A stretch of 63,609 nt of DNA, taken from the NCBI GenBank assembly GCA_947457465.1, contig CANGWB010000010.1, forward strand, positions 1 through 63,609, read 5' to 3'. A program made the translations under genes and the position numbers. The notes below the pieces were generated by a model. That model ran no database searches and was not told where the DNA came from. It worked only from the letters and a program-made list of their open reading frames with translations. Shown one piece after another: positions 46,330 to 55,088 of the stretch. The first letter of the stretch is position 1; each line of letters begins with the position of its first letter. The DNA is from Chitinophagaceae bacterium (lineage in GTDB: Bacteria; Bacteroidota; Bacteroidia; Chitinophagales; Chitinophagaceae).

Positions 46330-46998
46330 ATGGAAATCACTCAACTCATACCCCACGTCGAGGCACTGATCTTTGCATCTGATCGTCCCCTCAGTACCCT
46401 GGAACTGACTGACCTCATCAACCAGGCCTTCGGTTTCATGGAGGACAAGATCCCCATGGATCAGGTCGAAGCGGCCGTAGAAGGAGTCGCTGAAAAATAT
46501 GCCGCAGAGTTCTATCCATTTGAAGTGCGTCAAAGCGGTGGCGGCTGGCAGTTCCTGAGCAAAAAAGAATATCATAAAACCATCGCCCAGCTCAATGGCG
46601 ATAAATTTCTCAAAAGACTCTCCATCGCGGCATTGGAGACGCTGGCTATCATCGCCTACAAACAGCCCGTCACGAAGGGTGAGATTGAATCTATCCGAGG
46701 GGTCAGTTCCGATTATGCCGTTCAGAAGTTACTCGAGAAAGAACTCATTGTGATCAGTGGCCGAAACGAAAAACTTCCCGGACATCCTCTATTGTACACT
46801 ACTTCGAAGAGTTTCATGGATTATTTCGGTATCAACTCACCCGAAGATCTGCCGAAGATCAAAGAGGTATTAGCCGATCAGTTCGTGATGCCTACGCATG
46901 TGAGCGAAGCATTACAGCAATCCGAAGTTGAAGCTGAACCCGAATCCGCGGATCCGATCATCGAAGAAACCGATCTGGGTGCTGGCGAAGAAAGCTAA
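46330..46998 (+). CDS. scpB: Segregation and condensation protein B
   Basis: 222 residues. ScpB binds ScpA in the SMC-ScpAB condensin. Two winged-helix domains are visible at about 1-85 (HVEALIFASDRPLSTLEL, GWQFLSKKEYHKTIAQL) and 90-170 (LSIAALETLAIIAYKQPVTK, GEIESIRGVSSDYAVQKLLE, YTTSKSFMDYFGINSPEDLP). An acidic tail follows (EVEAEPESADPIIEE), common in this family. Its stop overlaps the lysA start by one nucleotide (TAATG). Confidence 0.93.
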   Translation: MEITQLIPHVEALIFASDRPLSTLELTDLINQAFGFMEDKIPMDQVEAAVEGVAEKYAAEFYPFEVRQSGGGWQFLSKKEYHKTIAQLNGDKFLKRLSIAALETLAIIAYKQPVTKGEIESIRGVSSDYAVQKLLEKELIVISGRNEKLPGHPLLYTTSKSFMDYFGINSPEDLPKIKEVLADQFVMPTHVSEALQQSEVEAEPESADPIIEETDLGAGEES

Positions 46999-48215
46999 TG
47001 ACACCCCAACTCAACACCGAGCAGTTAATAGAAGCGGCGCATCGGTATGGGACCCCGCTCTATGTGTATCATGCTGAACGCATCACTCATCAGTTTGAGC
47101 AACTCACCCATTCTTTTTCCGGATTGCCCGCACGTTTTTTTTATGCAGCTAAGTCGTTGACTAACCTCCATATCCTGAATCACATTCGTCAGATCGGTGC
47201 TGATGTGGACTGCAGTTCTATCAACGAAGTGAAACTCGCGATGAAAGCCGGATTTCGCCCGGAGCAGATCCTTTACACCTCTAACAGTGTTTCCTTCGAG
47301 GAGATCGCGGAGGCTCGATCATTGGGAGTTCATATCAATATTGATAGCCTCTCCAACCTGACCAAGTTTGCTGAGGCCAACCGGGGCAGCTATCCGGTCG
47401 GCATCCGGATCCGTCCAGACATCATGGCAGGGGGAAATCTGCAGATCTCCACGGGGCATGACAGAAGTAAATTCGGCATCGCAATGGCGGACCTTCCTGA
47501 AGTGTATCGTCTGATCTGTGAAAAAGACCTGCACGTTCGGGTACTTCATATACATACCGGCAGTGAGATCAAAGAAGTAGAAGTGTTTCTTAAAGGATTG
47601 GATCTGCTGTTCGAATTGGCTCCCAATTTTCCGCATCTGCAAGTGATCGATCTGGGGGGTGGATTTAAAGTTCCCTACCAGGAAGGTGAAAAAGGGACAG
47701 ACGTGAATGCATTGGCGGCAGCCGTCAGCAAGCACTTGTATGCATTCGAAAATCGTACGGGTATCGATCTGGAGATCTGGTTTGAGCCCGGAAAATATTT
47801 TGTGGCCGAAGCAGGAAGCTTGCTCTGCTCGGTCAATGTGTTGAAACGTTCCGGTGATATTGAATTTGCCGGTGTCGATAGCGGACTCAATCAACTGATA
47901 CGCCCCATGTTCTATGGCGCTTATCACCAGATCGATAATCTCTCCAATTCAAATGGAGTGATGAAGCCGTATACGGTAGTCGGCAATATCTGTGAGACCG
48001 ACACCTTTGCGGAGGATAGGATGATGGCTGAAGTCCGTGAAGGCGACATCCTATGCATCCGAAATGCCGGAGCATACGGATTTGAAATGGCCTCTTCCTA
48101 CAACGCGCGCTTGTTGCCGGCGGAAGTAATGTTCCGTGACGGATCTATGCATTTGATACGTCGACGACAAACGCTGGATGACCTGTTACTGGCGCAGATT
48201 CCCCTGGAGGATTAA
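46998..48215 (+). CDS. lysA: Diaminopimelate decarboxylase
   Basis: Last step of lysine synthesis: decarboxylates meso-diaminopimelate with PLP. 405 residues. The PLP-binding Lys is in FFYAAKSLTNLH at about residue 48; HIHTGSEIKEVE, the PLP-phosphate loop DLGGGFKVPY, EPGKYFVAEAGSLLC, and the active-site GNICETDTFAE plus a final GAYGFEMASSYNARLLP are present. The start overlaps scpB. Its TAA stop shares the bases TTAA with the stop of the convergent DUF6263 gene. Confidence 0.95.
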   Translation: MTPQLNTEQLIEAAHRYGTPLYVYHAERITHQFEQLTHSFSGLPARFFYAAKSLTNLHILNHIRQIGADVDCSSINEVKLAMKAGFRPEQILYTSNSVSFEEIAEARSLGVHINIDSLSNLTKFAEANRGSYPVGIRIRPDIMAGGNLQISTGHDRSKFGIAMADLPEVYRLICEKDLHVRVLHIHTGSEIKEVEVFLKGLDLLFELAPNFPHLQVIDLGGGFKVPYQEGEKGTDVNALAAAVSKHLYAFENRTGIDLEIWFEPGKYFVAEAGSLLCSVNVLKRSGDIEFAGVDSGLNQLIRPMFYGAYHQIDNLSNSNGVMKPYTVVGNICETDTFAEDRMMAEVREGDILCIRNAGAYGFEMASSYNARLLPAEVMFRDGSMHLIRRRQTLDDLLLAQIPLED

Positions 48216-49072
48216 TTTACCGTAATGATAGTTGTAGAAGTGGCATTGATGGGGAATTCACCCATGCCGGTTGATACCGTGCCGGTAGCAGTGGTGTTCA
48301 GCGTTTTCTCCTTTACAATGCCGGTCTTGCGATCAACGGTGATTTTGCCTTCCGTCTTATTCTTCATGTTGACCGTGACTTCCATACCCATGTTTTCCTG
48401 TACACGAGAACTGCTTGTATTCGAAAGAAAGTTTAGGATGATGGCATTTTCAGTGATCTCAGCTACCGAGTAAGCTTCCTCGATTTTACTGCCGTTTCGG
48501 TCGATGGTCTGCGTCCATCCATCACCCTTGCCTACTTCATTTGAGGGCAATACCTTGAAGAAGCTAGCTTCACCTTGTTTGGGCGCTTCGATCATTTCAG
48601 AGAGTCCGCCGATGAATTGCGCCAGCATGTCGCCGCCGCCATCGCTTTTCTTTGTATTGCCACCGTCAGACATGGCCATCATCGTGGTGCCGGATGCATC
48701 GATTACCAAGTTCATTTTTTTGGCCAGCAGCTCCTTTACAGGTCCGCCGAACTGCCCTTTCATATCTTTTTCAGAATCGGAGTCGAACGTGATGCTGTTT
48801 CCCATTCCCTCTGAATTCATACGGATGCGCTTTACTTCATGGCTGAGCGTATGGCTCTCATCAGTCGTGTTGGTTACTCGATAAAACTGATCAATAGTTG
48901 ATTCGGATTTCAGCTCGATCTCTTGTCCCATGGCATTGACCAGGTTACTCATGGTGCTCTTCGCACTCACGTTGAGAACTTGCCCAGGCTGGAAAAGGAG
49001 TTTGCCGCTTACTTTTTGTGCTTGTGCGGAGATCGTGACGACCATCAGCAGGAGGGAGGCGAAGAGACGCAT
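48212..49072 (-). CDS. DUF6263-like exported protein
   Basis: 286 residues from ATG 49072, which opens a signal peptide (MRLFASLLLMVVTISAQAQ). The pattern KLLFQPGQVLNVSAKSTM, TNTTDESHTLSHEVKRIRM, GNSITFDSDSEKDM, VIDASGTT and GDGWTQTIDRNGSKI...GTVSTGMGEFPINATSTT fits a family I know as DUF6263, of unknown function and beta-rich. Longer in-frame starts exist but lie upstream of the promoter at 49106-49136 or lack a signal peptide. Confidence 0.72.
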   Translation of the reverse strand: MRLFASLLLMVVTISAQAQKVSGKLLFQPGQVLNVSAKSTMSNLVNAMGQEIELKSESTIDQFYRVTNTTDESHTLSHEVKRIRMNSEGMGNSITFDSDSEKDMKGQFGGPVKELLAKKMNLVIDASGTTMMAMSDGGNTKKSDGGGDMLAQFIGGLSEMIEAPKQGEASFFKVLPSNEVGKGDGWTQTIDRNGSKIEEAYSVAEITENAIILNFLSNTSSSRVQENMGMEVTVNMKNKTEGKITVDRKTGIVKEKTLNTTATGTVSTGMGEFPINATSTTIITVN

Positions 49073-49105
49073 ATCGGTTGGTTTGAAAGGTTTATTTTTA
49101 GACAA

Positions 49106-49136
49106 CAAACTTAGGCTGGTCCGGTTCACCCACCAA
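49106..49136 (-). promoter_or_regulatory. Promoter of the DUF6263 gene
   Basis: Minus-strand TTG (49134-49136), 20-nt spacer, TAAGTTTG (49106-49113): exact consensus, leaving a leader of about 30 nt. Confidence 0.7.
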
Positions 49137-49141
49137 CAGAT

Positions 49142-49660
49142 ATGAATAAATTTAACAAGCGTCCTGAGCCGTTGCGACTTTTTTTAGATCAGGTGCGCAG
49201 TCCCTGGAAGTTTGGGCTCTTTCAACTTTGGAAGCTTCCGGCCTCATTTTTTTCCGGGGTACGGGTAGATTCTCTGATACCGGAGGCTTGTGTCTGCTCT
49301 GTACCGCATCGATGGATCACGCAGAATCCCTTTCGCTCCACTTATTTCGCCTCGCTTTCCATGGCAGCCGAAATGAGCACCGGATTACTGGCCATGGCAC
49401 ATCTTTACCGGTCTACCCCGGCAGTCAGTATGCTAGTCACCCGGCTAGAAGCTGATTTTTTCAAGAAAGCCACCGAACGGATTTTCTTTACCTGTGCGGA
49501 TGGGGAATTATTTTATGAGGCGGTCAATGGAACGCTCGAAGATGGATTCCCCCGAACCGTCTGTGCCCGAGCCACGGGAAGAAATTCCACAGGCGAAGTG
49601 GTTGCTGATTTTTATATCACCTGGTCACTCAAGGCCAAATCAAACCAATCAAAAACATGA
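49142..49660 (+). CDS. DUF4442 (hotdog-fold) protein
   Basis: 172 residues, no signal peptide. The hotdog-like pattern of DUF4442 is visible: GVRVDSLIPEACVCSVPHRW, TQNPFRSTYFASLSMAAEM, STGLLAMAHLY, then TRLEADFFKKATERIFFTCA and VADFYITWSLKAKS. Related hotdog proteins act on acyl-CoA thioesters, but the catalytic role here is unproven. Its stop overlaps the ATG of the beta-CASP gene (ATGA), so the two are translationally coupled. A divergent promoter for the DUF6263 gene lies just upstream. Confidence 0.8.
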   Translation: MNKFNKRPEPLRLFLDQVRSPWKFGLFQLWKLPASFFSGVRVDSLIPEACVCSVPHRWITQNPFRSTYFASLSMAAEMSTGLLAMAHLYRSTPAVSMLVTRLEADFFKKATERIFFTCADGELFYEAVNGTLEDGFPRTVCARATGRNSTGEVVADFYITWSLKAKSNQSKT

Positions 49661-51060
49661 AGATCGCTTTTCACGGAGCCGCCCGTACGGTGACCGGATC
49701 CAAACACATAGTTACCCTTTCTAATGGCAAAAAAATTCTGCTTGATTGTGGGATGTTTCAAGGGATGGGCAAGGATACCGATCGGCTGAACCGGCATTTC
49801 GGCTTTCGTCCGGAGGAGATCGATGTGATGGTGCTTTCGCATGCACACATCGACCACAGCGGACTGATCCCCAAACTCGTTAACGAAGGATTTACCGGAA
49901 AGATCTTTTGCACGCATGGTACCAAAGAGCTGGTAACGATCTTGCTTGAAGATTCGGCTCAGATCCAGGAAGATGATATCCGTTATGTGAACAAACGACG
50001 TAAGCTTCGGCAGGAACCCTTTCTCAAACCTCTTTATACAGTCGAGAATGCCCAGGCGGCAGCAAATTCTTTTGTGGATGTGGACTATGGTACATGGACG
50101 ACCCTCATGGAAGGAGTAGACCTACAGTTCACCGATGCCGGGCACATCATTGGTAGCGCTTGTGTGACGTTGCGTATCAAGGAAAATGGTAAGGATCGGG
50201 TACTAACCTTCAGTGGCGATCTGGGTCGCTACCGGGATGCGATCTTGCGTTCGCCGGCTGCATTTCCGCAGGCCGACTATATCGTGATGGAATCGACATA
50301 CGGAAACAGCCTGCACGACTTGCATCGATCTACACCGGATATGTTTCTGGAGTGGATCGAAAAAATATGTTTAAAGAAAAAAGGAAAGCTGATCATTCCG
50401 GCTTTCAGTGTAGGGCGTACACAAGAGATCTTGTATACATTGAATCAATTGGAGCTGGAGAACAGACTTCCACCCATTCCGTATTATGTGGATAGTCCGC
50501 TTAGTATGCACGCCACCGAGATCGTAAAAAAATATCCGAACTATTTCAATAAGACGGTGAAGCGGGTATTGGAGACGGATAAAGATCCGTTCGCCTTCAG
50601 CGGACTGAAATACATCAAGACCGTTGAGGAGTCGAAGCAATTGAATTTCACGGATGGTCCGATGGTGATCATATCTGCGAGCGGGATGGCCGATGCCGGC
50701 AGAGTAAAGCATCATATCAGTAACAATCTGGAGCATAGCCGGAACGGTATTCTTTTCACAGGTTATTGCGAGCCCAATTCACTGGGTGGTCGGCTGCTTG
50801 CCGGTCAAACAGAGGTTGGAATCTATGGTGTTCAGCATGAGGTGCACGCATCCGTAGGGGTGATCCGAAGTATGAGTGCCCATGGCGATTATGACGATAT
50901 GAGCCAGTGGTTATCTTGCCAGGACCCCAAGCAGGTGAAGCGGTTGTTTCTGGTGCATGGCGAATACGATGTGCAACAGGATTTCAAGGAACGACTGGTC
51001 AAGAAAGGATTTCTAGATGTCGAGATTCCCGAGCAGCATTATGAGGTTGGTTTGGGGTAA
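49657..51060 (+). CDS. Beta-CASP metallo-beta-lactamase-fold RNase-like protein
   Basis: 467 residues. The metal-binding motif is VLSHAHIDHSGLIP at about residues 55-68. The beta-CASP region and C-terminal motifs are present: DAGHIIGSACVTLRIKENG, FSGDLGRYRDAIL, MESTYGNSLH, IPAFSVGRTQEILYTLNQLE, VDSPLSMHATEI, VIISASGMADAGRVKHHISN and MSAHGDYDDMSQW. This architecture belongs to the RNA-cleaving MBL proteins (RNA-specificity or CPSF73-like branch). Start ATG 49657 (MKIAFHGAARTVTGSKHIV) is standard. Translated together with DUF4442. No tRNA terminator or other gene separates it from the tRNA 26 nt downstream. Confidence 0.93.
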   Translation: MKIAFHGAARTVTGSKHIVTLSNGKKILLDCGMFQGMGKDTDRLNRHFGFRPEEIDVMVLSHAHIDHSGLIPKLVNEGFTGKIFCTHGTKELVTILLEDSAQIQEDDIRYVNKRRKLRQEPFLKPLYTVENAQAAANSFVDVDYGTWTTLMEGVDLQFTDAGHIIGSACVTLRIKENGKDRVLTFSGDLGRYRDAILRSPAAFPQADYIVMESTYGNSLHDLHRSTPDMFLEWIEKICLKKKGKLIIPAFSVGRTQEILYTLNQLELENRLPPIPYYVDSPLSMHATEIVKKYPNYFNKTVKRVLETDKDPFAFSGLKYIKTVEESKQLNFTDGPMVIISASGMADAGRVKHHISNNLEHSRNGILFTGYCEPNSLGGRLLAGQTEVGIYGVQHEVHASVGVIRSMSAHGDYDDMSQWLSCQDPKQVKRLFLVHGEYDVQQDFKERLVKKGFLDVEIPEQHYEVGLG

Positions 51061-51066
51061 AATCCA

Positions 51067-51074
51067 TAAATTTG
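51067..51074 (+). promoter_or_regulatory. -7 box of the tRNA gene
   Basis: TAAATTTG, an exact -7 match, 12 nt before the tRNA. TTG lies 17 nt upstream (51047-51049), a little close. Confidence 0.5.
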
Positions 51075-51086
51075 CCCCCCTAAAAC

Positions 51087-51160
51087 GCCGGGGTAGCTCA
51101 GCTGGTTAGAGCATCGGATTCATAACCCGAAGGTCGGCAGTTCAAGTCTGCTCTCCGGTA
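51087..51160 (+). tRNA. tRNA-Met (anticodon CAT)
   Basis: Cloverleaf fits by eye over 74 nt: acceptor GCCGGGG with CTCCGGT, D arm GCTCAGCTGGTTAGAGC, anticodon loop TTCATAA with anticodon CAT, five-nt variable loop, T arm GGCAG TTCAAGT CTGCT and discriminator A. CCA is not encoded. The first pair is G1-U72 and the anticodon stem has an A31-C39 mismatch. G1-U72 is not the open C1-A72 of an initiator; elongator Met is most likely, but a lysidine-modified tRNA-Ile reading AUA cannot be ruled out from anticodon alone. Confidence 0.88.
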
Positions 51161-51178
51161 CTATTATTTTGGAAAATA

Positions 51179-51218
51179 ATATCAAAGGCCCTGAATGTAA
51201 GTTCAGGGCCTTTGATAT
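51179..51218. terminator. Hairpin terminator between the tRNA and the T9SS gene
   Basis: A perfect 17-bp inverted repeat (51179-51195 with 51202-51218, loop TGTAAG; core AAGGCCCTGAA / TTCAGGGCCTT). Read on the minus strand it is followed by a T-rich stretch, so it most likely ends the T9SS gene at 51233; it can also stop the tRNA transcript. Confidence 0.85.
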
Positions 51219-51232
51219 ATATGGGCGAGTCA

Positions 51233-54154
51233 TTACAGCTTTATCAGCAGCTGTGAATGAATGATCAGTCCCTTCTCGTTGACGACTTTGATAAGCATTT
51301 TTGTCGCGGGTATTGACGCTCTAGCCAGATCGACCCGTATGATCTCATAAGATCTACTGAGCAAGTTTTCCTGCTTATGTAGCATGCGCCCGTTCATGTC
51401 GTATACCATTACCTTAAACTTCTCCTGTGGCTTGTTGAACATTTGGATATTCAGAAGTCCATTAGTGGGATTGGGATAGACCCAAACTTTTGGATTTTGC
51501 AGCGCAGTCACTGTAATGATGTCTGATAAACTACGGCATCCGTTGGGATCGGTGTAGGAGACACGATAGCTGCCTGTGCGATGAACACTGATGCCGTCCA
51601 GCACTGAATAAGTGGCACCTGCGAGGTTAGCCCCATTGTACTGCCACTGATATTGTCCGCCCGCAGGGTTGACGGTATTTGTCAAGCTCAGGGATTGACC
51701 GGGCAACAAGGAAGGGGCAATACTCGCACTGATGAATACGGTCGGATTTGGATTGACAATGATCACGGCAGGTGAAGATGCTACTACGGCGCCACAAGGA
51801 CCAGTGGCCATCTGTCGATAACTATTGGTGTTTGCTGTGATCGGCAGATTGGTCAATGTATATGTTGTGGTATTGGCACCTAGGATGTTGTTCCAGGCAG
51901 ACCCATTCCAGTTCTGCCATTGATAGTTTACTCCGTTGGTCGCCGTAGCCGTCAGTGTAACCGTGCCACCCACACAGACTCGCTGTGCCTGCGGCTGTGT
52001 AGTAAACACCGGCACCTGCACGTCATTGACGACTACAGTAAAGGAACAATTGACCGTTGAACAGCTATTTGTGGCCGTTAAGGTGATAGTAGTCGTTCCG
52101 ACATTGAACCTGGTACCACTACCAGACCCACTACCCGTACCGGTGGTGGCACCGGACAGGCTGTAGGATAAGTTCCAGGCCGGTGTTCCGGAGATTGCCG
52201 GGGTATAACTCACCACAGCGGAACAGGTTACCGCCGCGGCATTGACTGTGATCGGAGCAGGACAGCTGATCGTCAACGGTGCCTGCACAGTCACGGAAGC
52301 CGAAACGGCAGAACCCGTACAACCTGCTGCAGTGGGAGTCATGGTGAAGATCACGGTCTGCTGCGTGCTTGACGTATTGGTAAGCGCACCGGTAATCGGA
52401 CCCGAACCACTGGCGGGCAGCCCGGTTACGTTGATCAGGTTATCACGCGTCCAGCTGAATGACGTCCCAGGCTGATTGCTGCTGACAAAGATACCGGACA
52501 GTGTTCCACCCGAACAAATGGTCTGCATCGCAGGCTGAGATACAACTATTGGCGTTGGTTTGACGGTGATGGTAAATGTTCTTGCCGTGCCGGTACAGGT
52601 TACTCCACCACTGGTATAGCTGGGTGTAACAGTGATGGTAGCTGTTACGGGAGCTGTGGTGGTATTGACTGCATTGAAGGAAGCGATGTCTCCGCTTCCG
52701 GAGCCGGCCAGTCCGATACCTGGTGTATCATTTGTCCAGTTGTAAGCGATGGTTCCGCCGGTAGTGGTGCTGGCCATGGTTACTGCCGTAGTAGCACCAC
52801 CGTTGCATACGACCTGATTAGTGATCGAGCTAACGGTGGCAGTCGGGTTGACGGTGATGGTAAATGTTCTTGCCGTGCCGGTACAGGTTACTCCGCCACT
52901 GGTATAGCTGGGTGTAACAGTGATGGTAGCTGTTACGGGAGCTGTGGTGGTATTGACTGCATTGAAGGAAGCGATGTCTCCGCTTCCGGAGCCGGCCAGT
53001 CCGATACCTGGTGTATCATTTGTCCAATTGAAACTCGTTCCGATAATACTTCCCGTGAATGTTATACTGGAAATGATTCCGCCGTTACATATAGTCCTGT
53101 TGGAAACCGCAGTTACTTCAGGGGGAGCATTTATTACTATTGTTTTAATAAGGGTGGTCGAGCAGGAAGGTGCCTTTGTAGCAGTCAAGGTGACCTGTTT
53201 GGTGCCACTGGTCTGGTAGCTGTGGCTGGCATTCACGCCGGTAGCTGTGCTGCCATCCCCAAAGTCCCAAGCGTATGAATATCCGTCGTTGGTTGGGATT
53301 GAATTGTTAATAAAACTAATAGAGTTGTTGGTACAGCTGTATGATGGTAAAGTGAATGCAACGCCTGGGATTGTCATGTTAAGTGCCTGCGGCACGACAC
53401 AGCCGTTGGCGTCGGACAGGGTGATGGTATATGTTCCGCCGGGCAAGGGGGCTGTTTTCATATATGTTCGGAAGGCGAGGTCGAAAGGGTATGGATTCGA
53501 TCCGTAGTAAAAGCTTCCGGCACTACCACGATTGTATACGTCTCCGCTTGAATGAAACCATTGTATGTAGGAGGCGTTTGGGTTGTTGATTGCTAAAATG
53601 TAGGTCTGTCCTGCGGTTAGTTGTACGCCACTGAAGTTAAATCGGACCCATCCGCTTCCGGAAGGGGTAACGGCGCTTTGCGCGATCGTAAAGTTGAGAT
53701 TGAAATCTGTTCCCCGGATCAGGGTCACTGAACTGGCAGAGTAGTTGGTTAGGTAAAGTTCCACGGCCTCTAGGGTTCCGGATGCGCCGGCGGTAAAGGT
53801 TTGGTAGAAGAGTTGGATACCGTTACAATAGCAGCCGGTGGATCTAGAGCCTCCGCCGGTGTTTTCAGAAGCTTGGTCAATGCGGGTCATGTTGCCTCCT
53901 TTTAGACCACCGTAGACGGACTCGGTAGTCACCGTTGTGCCACTTCCATTTTGAACGGTGTAGGTGTAGGGGGCGTTGCCACCGGTTATATTAAAGGAGT
54001 AAAATCCAGTACTATCGCTACGGTAACACTGCTGACCATAAACGGTTAAATTATTCGCGCCACAGGATTGAGAAAATATTTGATTGGAAAAATTGAAAAG
54101 CAGAAAGATGAATACAAATGACTTGATTAGCACTGGCTGCAGTTGATACCTCAT
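51233..54154 (-). CDS. Repetitive secreted protein with PKD-like domains and T9SS type A sorting domain
   Basis: 973 residues from ATG 54154, which opens a signal peptide (SFVFIFLLFNFSNQIFSQ). An N-terminal region about 25-290 (YGQQCYRSDSTGFYSFNITG, LPGGTYTITLSDANGCVVP) is followed by a PKD domain (SYAWDFGDGSTATGVNASHS), two nearly identical PKD-like units of 96 residues (WTNDTPGIGLAGSGSGDIAS, VTATITVTPSYTSGGVTCTG), a divergent third, an HYR-like stretch and an Ig-like unit. The last 85 residues are the type A signal (VWVYPNPTNGLLNIQM, VMVYDMNGRMLHKQ), which sends the protein through the T9SS. Probably a surface adhesin or scaffold. A 177-bp DNA segment is repeated almost exactly within it. 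Confidence 0.9.
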   Translation of the reverse strand: MRYQLQPVLIKSFVFIFLLFNFSNQIFSQSCGANNLTVYGQQCYRSDSTGFYSFNITGGNAPYTYTVQNGSGTTVTTESVYGGLKGGNMTRIDQASENTGGGSRSTGCYCNGIQLFYQTFTAGASGTLEAVELYLTNYSASSVTLIRGTDFNLNFTIAQSAVTPSGSGWVRFNFSGVQLTAGQTYILAINNPNASYIQWFHSSGDVYNRGSAGSFYYGSNPYPFDLAFRTYMKTAPLPGGTYTITLSDANGCVVPQALNMTIPGVAFTLPSYSCTNNSISFINNSIPTNDGYSYAWDFGDGSTATGVNASHSYQTSGTKQVTLTATKAPSCSTTLIKTIVINAPPEVTAVSNRTICNGGIISSITFTGSIIGTSFNWTNDTPGIGLAGSGSGDIASFNAVNTTTAPVTATITVTPSYTSGGVTCTGTARTFTITVNPTATVSSITNQVVCNGGATTAVTMASTTTGGTIAYNWTNDTPGIGLAGSGSGDIASFNAVNTTTAPVTATITVTPSYTSGGVTCTGTARTFTITVKPTPIVVSQPAMQTICSGGTLSGIFVSSNQPGTSFSWTRDNLINVTGLPASGSGPITGALTNTSSTQQTVIFTMTPTAAGCTGSAVSASVTVQAPLTISCPAPITVNAAAVTCSAVVSYTPAISGTPAWNLSYSLSGATTGTGSGSGSGTRFNVGTTTITLTATNSCSTVNCSFTVVVNDVQVPVFTTQPQAQRVCVGGTVTLTATATNGVNYQWQNWNGSAWNNILGANTTTYTLTNLPITANTNSYRQMATGPCGAVVASSPAVIIVNPNPTVFISASIAPSLLPGQSLSLTNTVNPAGGQYQWQYNGANLAGATYSVLDGISVHRTGSYRVSYTDPNGCRSLSDIITVTALQNPKVWVYPNPTNGLLNIQMFNKPQEKFKVMVYDMNGRMLHKQENLLSRSYEIIRVDLARASIPATKMLIKVVNEKGLIIHSQLLIKL
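52562..52738. repeat. 177-bp internal direct repeat, copy 1
   Basis: Identical to 52850-53026 except at one base (a silent Gly codon change), with a period of 288 bp (96 codons), inside the T9SS type A gene. Confidence 0.97.
52850..53026. repeat. 177-bp internal direct repeat, copy 2
   Basis: Second copy of the 52562-52738 segment, 288 bp away, one mismatch in 177. Confidence 0.97.
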
Positions 54155-54498
54155 TGGAAAGTTTGATAAGTGATAGCTTGGGTTCTGCGGTAAGATATGA
54201 ATTTGTATCAAGACCTCTTTGAGTAATAAGTCCACCGTTTTGATGAATGTTGATACAGTCGCCCTGGTGGTTTAAATCTAATTTAAGACGTTGTATATGA
54301 TTGGCTTTCGCAAAGTAAAGCAATGGGAAAAAGCAATATGACCTGCCTTAATTGTAGAATGTAAAAGCATTTTGGATGCTTTGTAATGTGATTTCTTCAT
54401 CAATGGCAGCTTACTGCTCCAAATGGAGAGCGCAAACATTTAAGCTTATTTAGCAAAAATCCAACACTGGCTGGCGCTTTGGAGTTGAAATACTTTAA
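54155..54498. other. AT-rich intergenic region without a recognised gene
   Basis: 344 bp between the T9SS gene start and the recombinase remnant. It contains a small hairpin (AAAGCAT/ATGCTTT, 54364-54382) and no consensus promoter that I could find. No open frame here shows a family motif. The base composition is richer in AT than the housekeeping part. Confidence 0.6.
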
Positions 54499-54927
54499 TT
54501 ACCAAGATGTGAAATCCAGCAAATTATCGATAAGGCAGTTAGCTAATTGTCCCATCCCCGGTACAGGACAGGACTCTTCGACACGTTGTTGAAGAGTCCT
54601 TGTTTTTTTATCCTCACAACAACTTGAAATACTTGAAACTAGCTCTACGCAACTATTCATTTTTCGAGTTAGATATTGGTGATTTTTTGGATCGAAGAAG
54701 ATACCATCAGGAAACATAATTTTATGAAGCCTTCTCTTCTCATCTAAGGTGCTATCCCCCCAAATTTTACTCAGATTTTCAAGCTTTTGAAGTGATTTTT
54801 CAAGGAGTTCTTCCAGGTTAGATATTGTCGGCTTTCCGCTGTTCAGTTCTTTACCAATTGCCAGTAGTTGATTGCTTAGGTATTCAAAGGTCAAATCATG
54901 AGTTTCTTTATCAATCTGCCCAAGGCC
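54499..54927 (-). pseudogene. C-terminal remnant of a large serine recombinase
   Basis: The frame is open from a stop at 54928-54930 to a stop at 54499 and has no ATG start; the first usable codon is a TTG at 54894. Its 143 codons resemble the extreme C-terminal part of Bacteroidota site-specific serine recombinases: LEELLEKSLQKLENLSKIWG, STLDEKRRLHKIMFPDGIFF, DPKNHQYLTRKMNS. The resolvase catalytic domain and zinc ribbon are absent, and nothing upstream continues them. The last 40 residues (QQRVEESCPVPGMGQLANC onward) look like read-through beyond the original end. This is a scar of a lost mobile element. Confidence 0.72.
54570..54608 (+). terminator. Plus-strand terminator-like hairpin inside the recombinase remnant
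   Basis: AGGACTCTTC, loop GACACGTTGTT, GAAGAGTCCT, then TG and seven T residues. A perfect 10-bp stem with a T run, oriented opposite to the remnant. No plus-strand gene lies upstream of it here. Confidence 0.65.
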
Positions 54928-55088
54928 TTACCTGATTTTTAGCTCTTTGATTTGCATCGCTAAATTTATGCTGATTCCGTCTAAGACTCTTGCCCTGATT
55001 GGCCAATTAATTCGTTTAAGGTTGTTTGTGGATCTGCATCGCCGCATACTTTTTTTAATTATTTTACAATTGGTATTAATCTATCCAG

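Noticed and set aside
52562-53026. CRISPR or transposon origin of the direct repeats
   Set aside because: The repeats are 177 bp, in frame, and encode a PKD-like unit; no inverted ends, spacers or transposase genes are present.
51087-54560. tRNA 3' end as the attachment site of the recombinase element
   Set aside because: The only similarity to the tRNA end near the remnant is CCGGTAC, seven bases, too short to call an att repeat.
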